Source of the DNA: Puffinus mauretanicus
Taxonomy: Eukaryota > Chordata > Aves > Procellariiformes > Procellariidae
Direction: 5' to 3'
Length of the DNA stretch: 64,000 nucleotides
NCBI GenBank assembly: GCA_023333565.1
Contig: JAJKFH010002646.1
Span: forward strand, 1,054,001 to 1,118,000
The notes under the pieces are model-generated. The model did not search any database and was not told where the DNA came from. It saw only the letters and a program-made list of their open reading frames with translations. Shown piece by piece: positions 33,323 to 45,700 of this stretch. The position numbers and the translations under genes are program-made. Numbering within the stretch: the stretch's first letter is position 1; each line of letters opens with the position of its first letter.

Positions 33323-34670
33323 ATTTAAAACATGTGATGACTGACTTGTGATCTCAGAGGTGTGCACATTGACAGCTACTGATATGGCCTCTGTTTTCAT
33401 GTTTATTCAAATGGGCATGAATATTCAAGAGGATCAAATTTACAGAGCATAGAGAAACACTCTCTAAATTGTTTTACCTCTCCTATGCTCTTCCCATCCT
33501 AGAGCGGTGGAGCTGGGATGCAGGTAACTAAAGCATGTCCAGCTAATGGCTGGATGTCTGCTTCACAGAGGTGGGTCCCAGCTCCCAGATCCCTCTCGAG
33601 TCCACACAAGTTTGTGAGTGAGCAAGTGCAGGGATAACTGCACTTTGGGTTGTGCAAATGCACATACCCAAATCTTTCCTACTCCTGTCACTTCACAACT
33701 ACCATGCACAATTGTTTCCTGTTATCGCTTAGGGATGAACATTAATTATATTTTCTGGCCAGAGTAATTGCTTGAGTGGAGTCCTAATAATCTTTTTTTC
33801 CCTACCTTGTTTTTCCCTTTACTTCTGTTTCTTACCTTTTGTTATTTCTTTTCTTTTGTGGGAGTCCACCATCCCTCTCATCATGAAGGTCATCCCACCC
33901 TCTCTGTCTGTAATTTTGCGTTTTTGTGATCCCTTTTTTTCCAGCTGCTTGCCAGACCTGCCAGCTCGGGTGGCTCCGTAACTCATCTGCAGATCCCTTG
34001 TCAATTCGAATGGACTCCAGCAGTTGCTCCAGCTCTCTGTATCATGTTGCTAAGCAACACGCCTATTGCAAGGGCTTTTTCTTATTATTATTATTTGGAG
34101 AGGTAAACTTTTTGTTACATCGCAACCATTTTAAACATACTTTCATGACATAATTCCCTTCAGTTCAAAATACAGGAAGATGTTGCTCAGGGAGTGAAGG
34201 AGCAAAGCAAATGAATCCTGCTGTGGTGCAGAGATAATGTGACATTTGTCTGCATGGGTACTGCTATACAAAAAAATTGACAGGTATAACAACACAGCCT
34301 CATGTTTTGTGACTCAGAAAGCTTTGCATACAGAACCTCATCCTGATTCTAAGTCTTCACATTCTTTGCCAAGTGACTGGAGGGGGAAGAATTAAAATTA
34401 GTCTTAGTTAGAAGCTAAGGAAACAGTGGGAATATTAATGTCCTAATTAAAAGAGAGGAATCTTGTATGCCCAGTGAAACCTCTCTGTAGACCAAGTCCT
34501 TGAAAATAGAATAAAAGGAAGTTGCAATAGATGGGTACTAAAGAGATTTCTTCTTCTTTTTTTTTTTTCATATTTTTCTAATGTTATTAGGGCAAAGCAG
34601 TAACTCCATTTTAAAGAAGGCAATTTCACTATAAGCAGTTATTTATATTGGGGAAGGCTAGCCAGACAAA
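33323..34670. other. Unassigned non-coding sequence
   Basis: No gene or repeat recognised. A pyrimidine-rich interval around 33790-33860 keeps opposite frames open without any domain. Confidence 0.55.
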
Positions 34671-34812
34671 GGACTGTGAGTTAGGAGTCTGGTTTTTAAT
34701 CCTGGTCCTTCAGAGACTTTCTGTGTAACCTTAGATAAGTCATTTATCCTCTGGGCTTGATTCTCTTGATATAAATTTTAGGTGTTTCCTTCCTACCTCT
34801 TAGGATTCACCA
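34671..34812 (+). repeat. MIR (CORE-SINE)
   Basis: Follows MIR order for about 140 bp: GTGAGTTAGGAGTCTGG, TTTTTAATCCTGGTCCTTC, CTGTGTAACCTTAGATAAGT, CATTTATCCTCTGGGCTTGA and TTCTC, then CCTACCTCTTAGGATT. The tRNA-derived 'GGAGTCTGG...TTAATCCTGG' and the core 'TGTGTAACCTTGGGCAAGTCACTTA..CTCTCTG' are both recognisable. It is ancient and inactive, predating the bird lineage. Confidence 0.75.
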
Positions 34813-35689
34813 TAGCAGAGTCAATTAGCTTTTCTACAACATTGGAGATCTTTTGGTGGAAGGTGTACCATAAATATAAAGTGATATTTTAAAGGGATTA
34901 GAACTTCCCATAAAAATATTCTTCTCTGACTCGTACAAGGCGCTTTTGCTCTCCACTTGAGAGATTATTTTTGTAACCATTTCTGTCCTCCCCCCAAGCA
35001 TATGACTGAAATATTCAAAATACGTACATGGATTTTGGGTTTATGAGAGATGCCTGTGCAAAAGGTACAAAGATGGAAGCAATCTAACCACAGGGGAGAT
35101 CCAAAGTTAGTGTTAAAAAGGCACGAAGTCAGTTATTATGCCTAACAGACAATACCGCTCCTAATCTTGACACAGTAGTTTTTCTCCCAATGCTTGTATA
35201 GTTATCTCTATTAATCCAGACATTTAAGCACTTGCCTCATTTGAAGGTAAATAGTCTTATGCATCTCTAAGGGACTGTTTCTCTGCTTAGATTTAGGCAT
35301 GTAAGAAGGAGGAAGGATGAAGAAGATTACAGTCTGTCAAATAGGATTTATTTCATCTATGAGTAAAATATATTTCTACAAATACCAAAGGAAGTCCCTT
35401 CCACTGAAAAGTTAGAGGACTAGGAAACAGAGCAGTAACAAGTGATGTAGAAAATTTGTTTATATTCTGGGCTTCCCTCCTCCCAAAATTAGTTTGCTGA
35501 GGCTTAACAAAATTAAATTTAACAATCAGCAGGAAAGAAAGCCAAAAAAAGAGGTTCAATACTTACTAAATTAATGTATTCAGTTCAGCAGGGTCTTATG
35601 ACTTTCAGCGTATGCACTAGGGAAAAGGAATTAGGACAACCCATCTTATTTCTTTGGGCTCAAGAACGTTCTTAGGAATCTACCGAGTT
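34813..35689. other. Unassigned non-coding sequence
   Basis: AT-rich; no gene, splice cassette or known repeat seen. Confidence 0.55.
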
Positions 35690-36055
35690 TCAACCAGAGA
35701 AGTCCCGAAGGACTGGAAAATGGAATCTTTAAAAAGAGGGGTACAGGGGGCGTGGGGGAGGGATCCAGAGAATTACAGAGCAGTTGACTTCAATTCCCAG
35801 AAAGATTCTGGAACAAACTCTTAAACAATCAATTCAAAAGCAGCAGAAGACAGTAAGATAATAAAAGACAGCCCACTTGAGTGTGTTAAGAACTGATGAT
35901 GTCAAACCATTCTAATGTCCTTGTCTGCCAATATAATTGGCATAATGGATTAAAGGGAAGCAGTAGATATAATGTATCTTGCTTTAGCAAGGACTCAGAA
36001 ACTGTCTTGAGACACATTCTTCTAAAAAGGCTGAAGAAATATTACCTAGATCAAT
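35690..36055 (+). mobile_element. Ancient CR1-type LINE, internal reverse-transcriptase region
   Basis: Fragments match, in order, the upstream and palm region of CR1 ORF2. GAAGTCCCGAAGGACTGG corresponds to 'VP.DW', GAGAATTACAGAGCAGTTGA to 'NYR.V.L', and GATTCTGGAACAAA to 'KI.EQ'. ATGATGTCAAACCATTCTAA corresponds to 'SCQTNL'. From about 35970 the frame reads FSKDSETVLRHILLKRLKKY, matching reverse-transcriptase motif A 'FSKAFDTVSH.ILL.KLKKYGLD'; the catalytic region is mutated. This part of ORF2 is absent from the other copies, and the divergence is much greater, so it is an old insertion. Confidence 0.75.
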
Positions 36056-36634
36056 TGTTCTTGCGCCGTAAATACAAATATCAGCAGTGCTACAGGAAGC
36101 ACTTCGAAGTGATACGCAGCAGTGGTTGCTTCTGCGCCAAAAGCAGTAGGCGTGAGACGTGCACTTCAGGCTTAGCTGCAAGAGCAGGGTGAGACAGAAG
36201 ATGTGGCTGCAGAGGTCAGGTGGGTTTAAGTGGGTGAAAAAAAGGGAAATGGGAAGTGAAGCGTGATAAAAGGAAACAAGGGAAGTGAAAATTATGGGTA
36301 GGATCCTGATTAAGTACTTAAAGTATACCTAGAGGAGCAGAGCAGGTAGGGAGCATCAGATTGGAGAGGCAGAGATGGTCAGGGGATTATAGATTAGAAA
36401 TCCAGACTGGTAAATTAGAGGGTCATGAACGTATTTTTGTTTGGGCAGTAGACCTACTGTAGTGCACTGTGCATCCATTGTAACATTGATCTGTGAACGT
36501 TTTCAAGAGGTTTAGAATTTGGCAACTGATCTCTGTTGGAGCTAGTGCACTATTGCTCTGTCAGAGCTGCCCACAATCCAGAAAACCTGGACAAACGTAT
36601 AAAAATCCTGAATTTCAAAGGTGAAAAATAGTCT
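36056..36634. other. Unassigned sequence after the ancient CR1
   Basis: No gene recognised. A CpG-containing stretch (36060-36180) with GCAGCAGTGG and GCGCCAAAAGCAG differs in composition from its surroundings and may be another old repeat of unknown kind. Confidence 0.45.
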
Positions 36635-36771
36635 GGCTTTACTTATTCAACTGTCTTTATCTCAACCCACGAGTTTTCTCACTTTTCCGATTCTCTCCCC
36701 CATCCCACTGGGTGGGGAATGAGCTAGTGGCTGGGTGGGGCTTAATTGCCAGCTGGGGTTAAACCACAACA
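36635..36771 (+). mobile_element. Fragment (3' part) of the avian LTR seen at 23283
   Basis: GGCTTTACTTATTCAACTGT, CTTTATCTCAACCCACGAG and TTTTCTCACTTTTCCG, through GCCAGCTGGGGTTAAACC and ACAACA, match the R/U5 end of the 23283-23871 LTR in the opposite orientation. The upstream two-thirds, with CRE and TATA, is missing, and ATTAAA has become ATTCAA. No internal viral sequence follows. Confidence 0.88.
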
Positions 36772-39700
36772 GATAGGAAAAGTGTTCTCTGTATGGGCCA
36801 CATGATCCTGCTCTGAACATAGAAATCAAATGGTTCCCAGACAAAATTGCATAGGATTTCAGCTCTGAAGATGAAGGACTGAGGGCTGAAAGTGAGGCTA
36901 AGGCTGACAGAGCAAAGTTCCTTCAGCAAACTGAGATTTACATTTTGTACTGTTCTTTAAAGCTTTGGGAGACATCCCACTGTTACAGTGAACACTCTGT
37001 TAATTCCTTCTTCAAATATTGCAAATATTTGGCATGACATCTTTAATTAGTCAGTCTTTATAGACTGAGCAGCACATCCATTTGAAACTGGCAACAGCAT
37101 AGCTTATATCTGTTACTAATGCCCATGTACATTCCTTAAAAGAAGATTAATCCTTTAGAATAGTAAAAGTCTATATAATTAGGAGTAATGGGATCCAATT
37201 AGGAGGAAAAAATCAAGGAATCAGCAAATATCCCTGACACTGACATCTATTTGGCTGGGGAATGGCATCTCAAGGAAAATGATGCGCACTCCATCTTTTG
37301 TTCAGTTTGCATTTAAATGCTCAGAACTTCAATAAATGTTCAATATAAAGCAACCCTGCACTGACAGAGTGTGAGTTACAGCCTTACTTCATCTAACTTC
37401 TGTTTTTGTATCATATTTCTTGAATTCAAAAAAGAGAGGTTTTCACATAAACCATACAAGCCATTATTTATATTCTCAATATAGATTAGACTACAGTCAG
37501 AAAGAAATAGTTATAGATATCTACAGCAATTTAGGGCCTTTTTGCATTGATTTATTGATGGCTACTCCAGATTTCAGCTGCACTAAAAGATGCAAATTTC
37601 CACCTGAGGTTGCAGTCATTGCTTTCAAATCACCAAGTATATTCCATCAATATTTACAGATATTGCCTCCAGAAGAACAAAAAAATACAATGTGAGCATT
37701 GAATGGGTCCAAATCCAAAGCTGCACTAGAATATACCTTCCTTTTGGCATACACTGAAATAATCATTTGTTGTTGGTATAAATTAAAGCTGTGTCAGTCA
37801 ATCAGCCTCTTCAATGACTGCCTCCCACCTGCTGGCAATTTTTTAGAAATGGGTGGCTTCAGCCACTCACAAGGGACAATCTGTGCTCAGTATCTCACCA
37901 ATTTATTCTCACTCATAGCCAATGAGGCAAGTGATTTTCCTGCTGGTTTAATGACCTCCTATTGTGCTGTCCTACAGTTTCAGTAGCCTGGCCTCACACC
38001 GTGCATTGGTCCGATGCAGATGTTGTCAAGATAAGGAATCCAGGTTAGAGTCAGCATTTATTCTGGTGAAAATAAACTAGGATATTTTAAAGGGGAATAA
38101 TAGGAAGAAAGATACCACTTATAAAGTGCTGTTGAAGAAGAGAGGGTAATTTTAAAATTATTTTAATAGACAAGATGGTCTTCAAGGATCAAGTCCTCCC
38201 ATACTAACATAAGTAGGCTAGAGTGCAGCAGCACAGAACACTGTCTACTGTCTCTGTAGGTTGGCAGTGGGTTCCCTCTCCTTGACCCTGCTTTGTTTCT
38301 GTGCAGACCTATAGCTTTGCAGGGACAAGTATTTCACCATAAACAGACGAAAAGGAAAAAAAAAAAGAATAAAAAAAAGAACTTATATCATGAATCAATG
38401 TCTGGTAAAATTAAACACTGAACTTCAGATTTTATAGCCATTTTATATTTCCCATAGCCTCATTTGAGCAGAGGAAAGCCATTTTTGTTGAAGGCTCACG
38501 GAGAAGAAGAAAGTTATTTGAAAGTCATTGATCAGCAGTAAAATCCTTTTTTAGTCTGAAGATGAGGATTTATTTCCAATAAGAATACCCTTAATTTTAT
38601 CAAGAGATCATTGTGCAGAATCTGTGGCAAATGCGACATGATTCTGTAAGAAAGACCTTGAAATCGAAAGGTACGTATATAAGTCAACAGGCTTCAGTTA
38701 GAAATCTGTTATAATTACAGCTGATTGAGGAAGACAATTCATATTTATAGGCTGAGATTATTAAGCTTAGTATTTTCACACCTTGGTTCAATAACCAGTT
38801 CCATGAGCCAACTTGAAACACCTTGGAAAATACACCATACGCATCAAATGGGAATAAAAATAATGGTATGTTTACTTACAAAAAATGAAGTGGTTCTCAG
38901 GGACTTATTGGGTACTTCAGAAAAACAGAAGAGAATGTTTCTATACAACCACAGTAAATTATCATCTTTATTGTTCCACCAGCATTTTTTCCCCTTTACC
39001 TGGTCTTAATCCAGCCTGTGTATTAATTAATCACCATTATATAAATCTTAAATCACATTGCAGGGTACTTAGGATACAGCCCATTGGTTAGTAATTAACC
39101 TACCTTGCCTTTAGTCATAAACCTTTACATCACAGCCCTGCTTTTGATATGTGAATCAACAAGTCTGAAAGACTGAAACTCAGTTCAGATTAATAGCTAA
39201 CCAAATATGACAGATTTTTCCATTTAAAGACACTCCTTACTCTTCGAAACTTACCGCTTTCTCCAAGGTAGGTTGACATGACACAAAACTGTGACTTAAT
39301 GCACCATTAAATTTAAGATTTCACACACAAACTACAGTGATAAGATTCCTATTGATTTGCCACCTCTTGCAAGTCGGTATGTTCGGCATATTCCTGCATG
39401 TTTCTGCTGATCTGTTAGGGTAACTCAAGGCAACCATCTGCATCTCCTATTTGCTTCTGTGGGTACAACATATCAGTTTAAGAAAGAAAGGACCACTGAG
39501 CATGTGCATTACATCCTTTCGGGTAAACAGGGGACTCGTTCTCACTCATGACGTGTCTCGACCATCCCCCTGGACTCTGAGCACCTCTGGGACCACCTTT
39601 GGGCCTGCAGGGTAGAGCCAAAGTAAGGTTCAGATTGAACCATTTCCATTCCACCTTGCCCCATATCTAGTAACTGCATTCCCTCCACCTAGGACAGAGC

Positions 39701-42700
39701 TGGCTAGTTGCTCTTACCAGGCTATGGTTTCTTCCTTTCCCGAAACCTCTCACTTATGGTAGCACCAAAAGAAGTTCTTCCTTGCTTCCTTCCTTTTCGA
39801 CATGAGGCTGACCTTCCCCAAGACAGGCTGAGCCATTTCACTGTTCATTTATACTCACTTTGTGGGCTCAGCAGTGTGCAGGTAGCACCTGGCAGATTTT
39901 AGTAAGGCAGTGGTGGGAGCAGACAGAGCTGCATATAGAATTACTATCAACTGATGTAAGGAATAATCATACCCGTTTATGCAGTAGGGGCCAGAACTGA
40001 AATGGAAACAATTATTTTCCCTAGGCCACCTCTTTTTGTTCCCTCCCTTTGCTACAGAATAGGATTCTGGGAAGCCCTGATTAAACAAAAGAGGGGGGGG
40101 GAAGTAAAGATACACGGAAAAGAAAGGGAGGGAGGGAGAGAGAGAGGGAATTTAGGAAAAGAAATGAAGCTTCAGCTCAAGGCATTTAGTAGATGTCACA
40201 GTAGCAAGCCCTAAACAAGACAAGCAATCAAAGCATAATCACCAATATTTTAATGATATTTCTGAAACTAGAAATTTTGGGGACCTAATTGAGTCTGGAT
40301 GAAACACTTGTCTCTTTTTTGATTAGTCAAACCTCAGAAAGAGATCTGTGGCCCATTTAAATTACTAATATATAAATTACATTTAATTGCCAGTTGACTA
40401 CAAGCAATTGATTTTGTTTCATCACAATGAAATTACTAAGATTACTAAAAAAAAGAAAAAAAGAGTATGGGAAGATTTCTTGGCTCCTGCACAGATATTA
40501 GGGGGGAAATAAGGGCATAAAAGCCTATAAGCAGTTATTATCTTATCAAATTTCTCCTAAAGTGAAATATTTTAAGAACAAAATAAATGCTCGTACAACT
40601 AGGGACATTTCCACAAGATTAGAATGACCTTTAAACAAGATCATGTCTAAGTGTATTTATTTGACTATGTCCCTTTAAAAGAAAAAAGTCTAATGCTATG
40701 AAATAGGACCTCATTAGATCATTGCTTAGATCAGCTTTTTTGGATTCTTTATTGATATTTTCCACCTCCCACAGCCTCATTATGAGTTTGGCAAGGTTCT
40801 TGCTTAATTTTTCTCATTTTTTGTGGAATATATAGATTTCAGATCATTTTTATCCTATACTTAACTTTCTTCCCATGCTGGAATTAATCATTATTTTTAC
40901 ACACTTGAAAAACTAGAAAAATGCACCACCTCAGATTTATCCATTTAAAGTAATTACCTTCAGTATGATTAATAAACGAGTACATTACTGACATGTGGAG
41001 GTGGTTTTGTTTATTTTATATTCTTTGCCTGACCAGCAGTAGCATAATAGCAGGAATATTAAAAAGCAACAAGGAACTAATATCACCCTACTTTTACCGG
41101 ACAAGCAAGTATTTTTGTGGAAAAAGAGGAAACTTTCCCTGGAGGTAAAGCATGTTGTTGGCAAGGCATTGAGCTGTGACTCAGGGTATCAAAAGTCATT
41201 TTCCTGTTCCACCACAGATTTCCTCTGTTATGTTGTACAAGACTGCTTAGGCTGTGTGCCTGAGCAAAAGATAAAAATATCTTCCTTCCTTTGACTGCTG
41301 TCATGGCTGTTTATCATATGCTTTTCACGGAAGAAAATATTTCAGCTCTTTGCGCATGTCTGTGAAGGGAGAGACTGAGCTGCCAGGCAGGCAGACATAG
41401 CCTATAGTTCTCCCTCTGCTCATCACATGGGGAACATGAGATCTGAAATTCACTGCTCAGCTAAGTCACACCCAGTGAGCGCTAGCCAGTCTCCCAGGCT
41501 TTTTGACCAGGCATGTTAGATGCCCACAGAGTACTCACTACAGAGTAGTGAGTATGTATGTTATGGTAGTTTTTAGAGCAGAGTTCGTACAGATTTCTGC
41601 CATTTGAAATACTTAACCAACGAACTGACAATTCTCATAAAGAAGTTCTTTTTCTTGATATTTCCACAATTAAGCCTAATTTTCTGTATTTTCCCAAAAT
41701 ACCACAGGGAAAAATAACAATGATTAATTATTAGGAAGCCATGTATTTTACTATGTATTTTTCCTCTAATTACATATAGATACAGCTTTAGCTATAGATA
41801 CAGATATGCTTCTCAAATGCAGGCTTATTGTTTCTGTTAATTTCACAAGTTGAAATGAAGGCTTGCTTGCTCTAATAGTTAAGGTTAAACCCAGAATTTT
41901 CCAATTTGGATTATATTTAAGCTAAAGAATACATGCAGACACTTTAACAATTAGTCAAATACTATTTTTGGTTTGTTTTCTTTTGGTGCCTACTAAAGGA
42001 GGTGTCTTTACAGAATGTATGGAATTTCACATGCCACAGGATAGTCTGAATCTGGAACTGAAAAATAAGCTTAGGAAACATAGTTCTAGCTGAAAAGTCT
42101 TTCTTTTTTTGCTAGGGGTCAACCTCTGCTGATTCTAACAATGTCAAAATATGATCCAGAAAGGCAAAGTGATATTCAACTCCAGACTAAGACACTTACC
42201 TTTAGATGGTTAACTGAGAGTGTCTACAGGTATACTAGGTGTCTAAGTTCCTGCTATAATTATTGAAGATTTACCCAGTACAGTCAGTTCAAATCACTTA
42301 AAGTAGACATCTGAATTTGGTTAGCTAAACTGCACTTTTAACTTTATTAGCTGTATTGATTAGATTTCCAATAATCTGGGCTGAATCCTGCCTTTTTTAT
42401 CTCCAGCTGACTACTCCCATACCATTTGTGTTCTTTTAGTGAAAACAGATGACTTGCAATCATCTGGAAACCACCAAACAGTTTGTGTAGCCTTGTAATA
42501 AGCAACACTGCAAGGTTCTGCTTCATGTATAGGCTGCACCTGTCACAGCTGTTTGTATTTTGAACAACTTATTCTTGTAGTTACACCTCCAGAGCTAATG
42601 AAGCCTTGAAATGGTAGATTCACAGCTCATGGGGCAAGGTCTAGACAGAGAAAACACTTATTACACTGCCCATAAAATCCTGCCCAGAATGCTGCAAAAT

Positions 42701-45700
42701 TATTGTCTAAGAGAAAATAAGGATTCAGTGTCACAGCCAGATGCAACATCAAATCACAAGTCTTGATCAAAAGTGTCAGAAGTCTCATCTCAACCTTTCC
42801 TCCCTGACTGATGCTTTCTCCAGCTCATTAGAATCAGCACAGTATGGTCCCTAACTGGCTAGCCCTCAAACGTGTCTTGGTCACCCCTGAACCAAGTACT
42901 TATTCTTGTGGGTTGACATGGTGATAGAAAGCTGAATGTCAGTAGAACAGTAAAATCACTGCAATCCTTTCCAGATTGTTACCCTCTCTTGTACAGAAGA
43001 GGCCCAATACAGAAATGGGATGTTCAGCACACAGCTTGACATGAAGTAAAGTGGGCAAAATTTAAGTGAAACTGCTGGTGACATTCATAAACTGTGCCAT
43101 GAATAAAGTAACACCAATCATGTAAACTGGTGTTAACACTGTCCATGCAGTTTGAGGCTTTCACATGAAATGTCTTCAGCCAATCTCCAAACAAGATGAC
43201 ATTAAGTTGACATTTTTCAAAGTGATGTTGGGCATTGAGAGGTTCTACTCATTCTGGGGTGAGTTTTGCCACTGCTTTTATGGGAAAGATTGTGAAGGCC
43301 CATTAATCAGATGAGTATGAAAGAAGGTATCGATCAGCAAGTTTGGGGACTGAAGAGTCTAGGAGACCACAAGCCTAATTATTTCTTCCAACTTGGTGTT
43401 TTCTTTGGCATGCTTACAGAATTACTGTGGTCTCCTACTGAACATTCAAGGCTGGAGAAGTCCCCATCTGTTGCTGTTAGCTGTGGTCCCAACTGTTCAC
43501 ATTTTCAGGAGTGTGCCAAAGCATTGAGTCACTCATTTATTACCTCCAGCATACTGTTTTCAAAAGCGTTTAGGGAGCTTAGTCTCACAAAATCATTGCT
43601 GAGGTAAATCCTTGATACTGGTGAAGACTTTAAAAAGGAAGTTTTGAATTTTTTGTTGTTATTTATCTTTGTAGGAGGTCATAGAGCTATGTGTAAGTCA
43701 GGTTCACAAAAATTAAGTTTTCATTCTTTATAATGAATTTATTTTATCTTGGCAAGCAACTCATCTGGAACTTGTCTTCTCATTTTAGTTACTTGTCCTC
43801 AGCAAATGGTCTTTTAGGACTAGCATTGATATTATGAATTGTAATTTATATTAATTATATGTTTATGATATTGCCAATAGATGCAATGTATGAGACACTG
43901 TGCAAATAAATATACGGTGCAACACCAAAGGGTTGCAAACAAATAGATCATTGATTTGCTGTTTGTTCTTCAAGTACGTTACTCAATCTCTTACAGCATT
44001 TTTTTGGTCTGTTTATTATAGTTCTCCTTAAAGTCTAGCTTCTTTAAACCTGGCACTTATTAACAGGTCACTGACCTACAGTGTGTACCGTGTCTCACAA
44101 TTGTGCCTGCAAGATCCAATATCCTTACACAATACAGAGGCATATAATCCAAGGAGACATGTAAAGTGTGGGTTTAATATTCAAATTCACTCATATAGCC
44201 AGCTATCAATACCTCAAAAATAATTTGAATCAAAATAACACGTATGTGATAGGATAAAACAAGCAGCATCTTTCAGGAATGTCTCTTTATTTCAGAAGAG
44301 ATCAGAATCTATTCCCTTTGAATCCAGTACAGGCTGGACTTGATATATATAACAACATGTCACTTGCTTTCATCTGTGAAGAGTGGTGCAAAAATCCCTG
44401 TACCAAGGAAGACCAAGGCTGTAAGTCTATATGGTACCATTCAAATATAATATGGACATCCAGACAAGATCTGAAGGCAGAATATGCCATCTGACACTTT
44501 ATCCATGTCAATAGGCCATCTTAGCTTGGATGTGCTTTGTGCGAAAAAGAGATACGGGGCTTCTGGATCCCACTTGGCTCATGCAGAGCCAATTTGGGTT
44601 TGCCTTTACTGCACTTCAGAAGGTTACTGTGTACACATATCCTTGGAGACTGGGGTGGGAATACCTTATCTCAAGAATATTTATGTCTCATTACCATAGT
44701 AAGTGCAGACTTCAATCTTTAATTAAGCAAATACTTTTGTCTGCTTTTCTGTAACTGAAGAACTAAGGCACTGAGTGATGTCTTAAGTCCAGGACGTTTG
44801 AAGTTAGTGTATAACATCAGCTACTGGTCTATCACGTGATACTTCTCCTCCTCATATACCTTTACAAGAGAAAAAAACAAATTTACATGACAATATAAAG
44901 CATTCCAGGTAGTTTGGCAAAGGCTGTCAAGTATGATATCTTTTGCCTGTGAAACTTTTCCAATCCTTACAGTCAAAGGAACCATTTCATCTTACAAATT
45001 TGCTTAATATTTTATATGGGAGTAACAGCATTGAACCCAAAAAAGTTATCAGAAATATGCCATTATGCACATCTGCAGGATTTGTCACAAACTCTACAAG
45101 CAATAGATCTTACTCTTCTCCAAAATATTCCATTGGCAATCATAATTAGTGCCAATAGCTTCATGTCACAGCCCTGCCTCAGTCCCTTGCCACGGAGACC
45201 GTGCCACATGTCCTTATTTGACATGGTACCTGTCTAAAATGACATGATCGTGGCCTCCCTGTTTCCCATCTACATCAGGATACATCTAGCCCATGTGATC
45301 CATGAGCACTCATGTGAGAGAAAAAAAAAAGGTCAAAAGATTCAGGACTATAACAGCAAAGTCCAGACAATGTGGTGAGCATGGAAACAACGGGCATGTA
45401 TTCTAAATCAGTTACTGTCATAGCATGAAGTGAACAGCATATGAAACATGCAAGATTTGGACAAAATTAACGCCTATCCCTCCCCTCAATGGTAGGACCT
45501 GGAGCTCAAAGTCTGCTTCCACAAGTTGCAGGCAAAAGAATAATTTGATTTAACTTGTTGCCATTACCATGTTTCTTTCACATCACTACCCCATCAGCTA
45601 AAGTTGCATAAAATCAACTGATGGAGCTGCACAAACAAAGTGTTAGCCTGAATAATACACCATAATTTTGGTAATGTCTGCTATTGCCCAAAGCAAAAAA

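Noticed and set aside
41532..41554. Hairpin TACTCACTA-CAGAG-TAGTGAGTA
   Set aside because: Nine-bp arms with short loops are expected a few times per window by chance.
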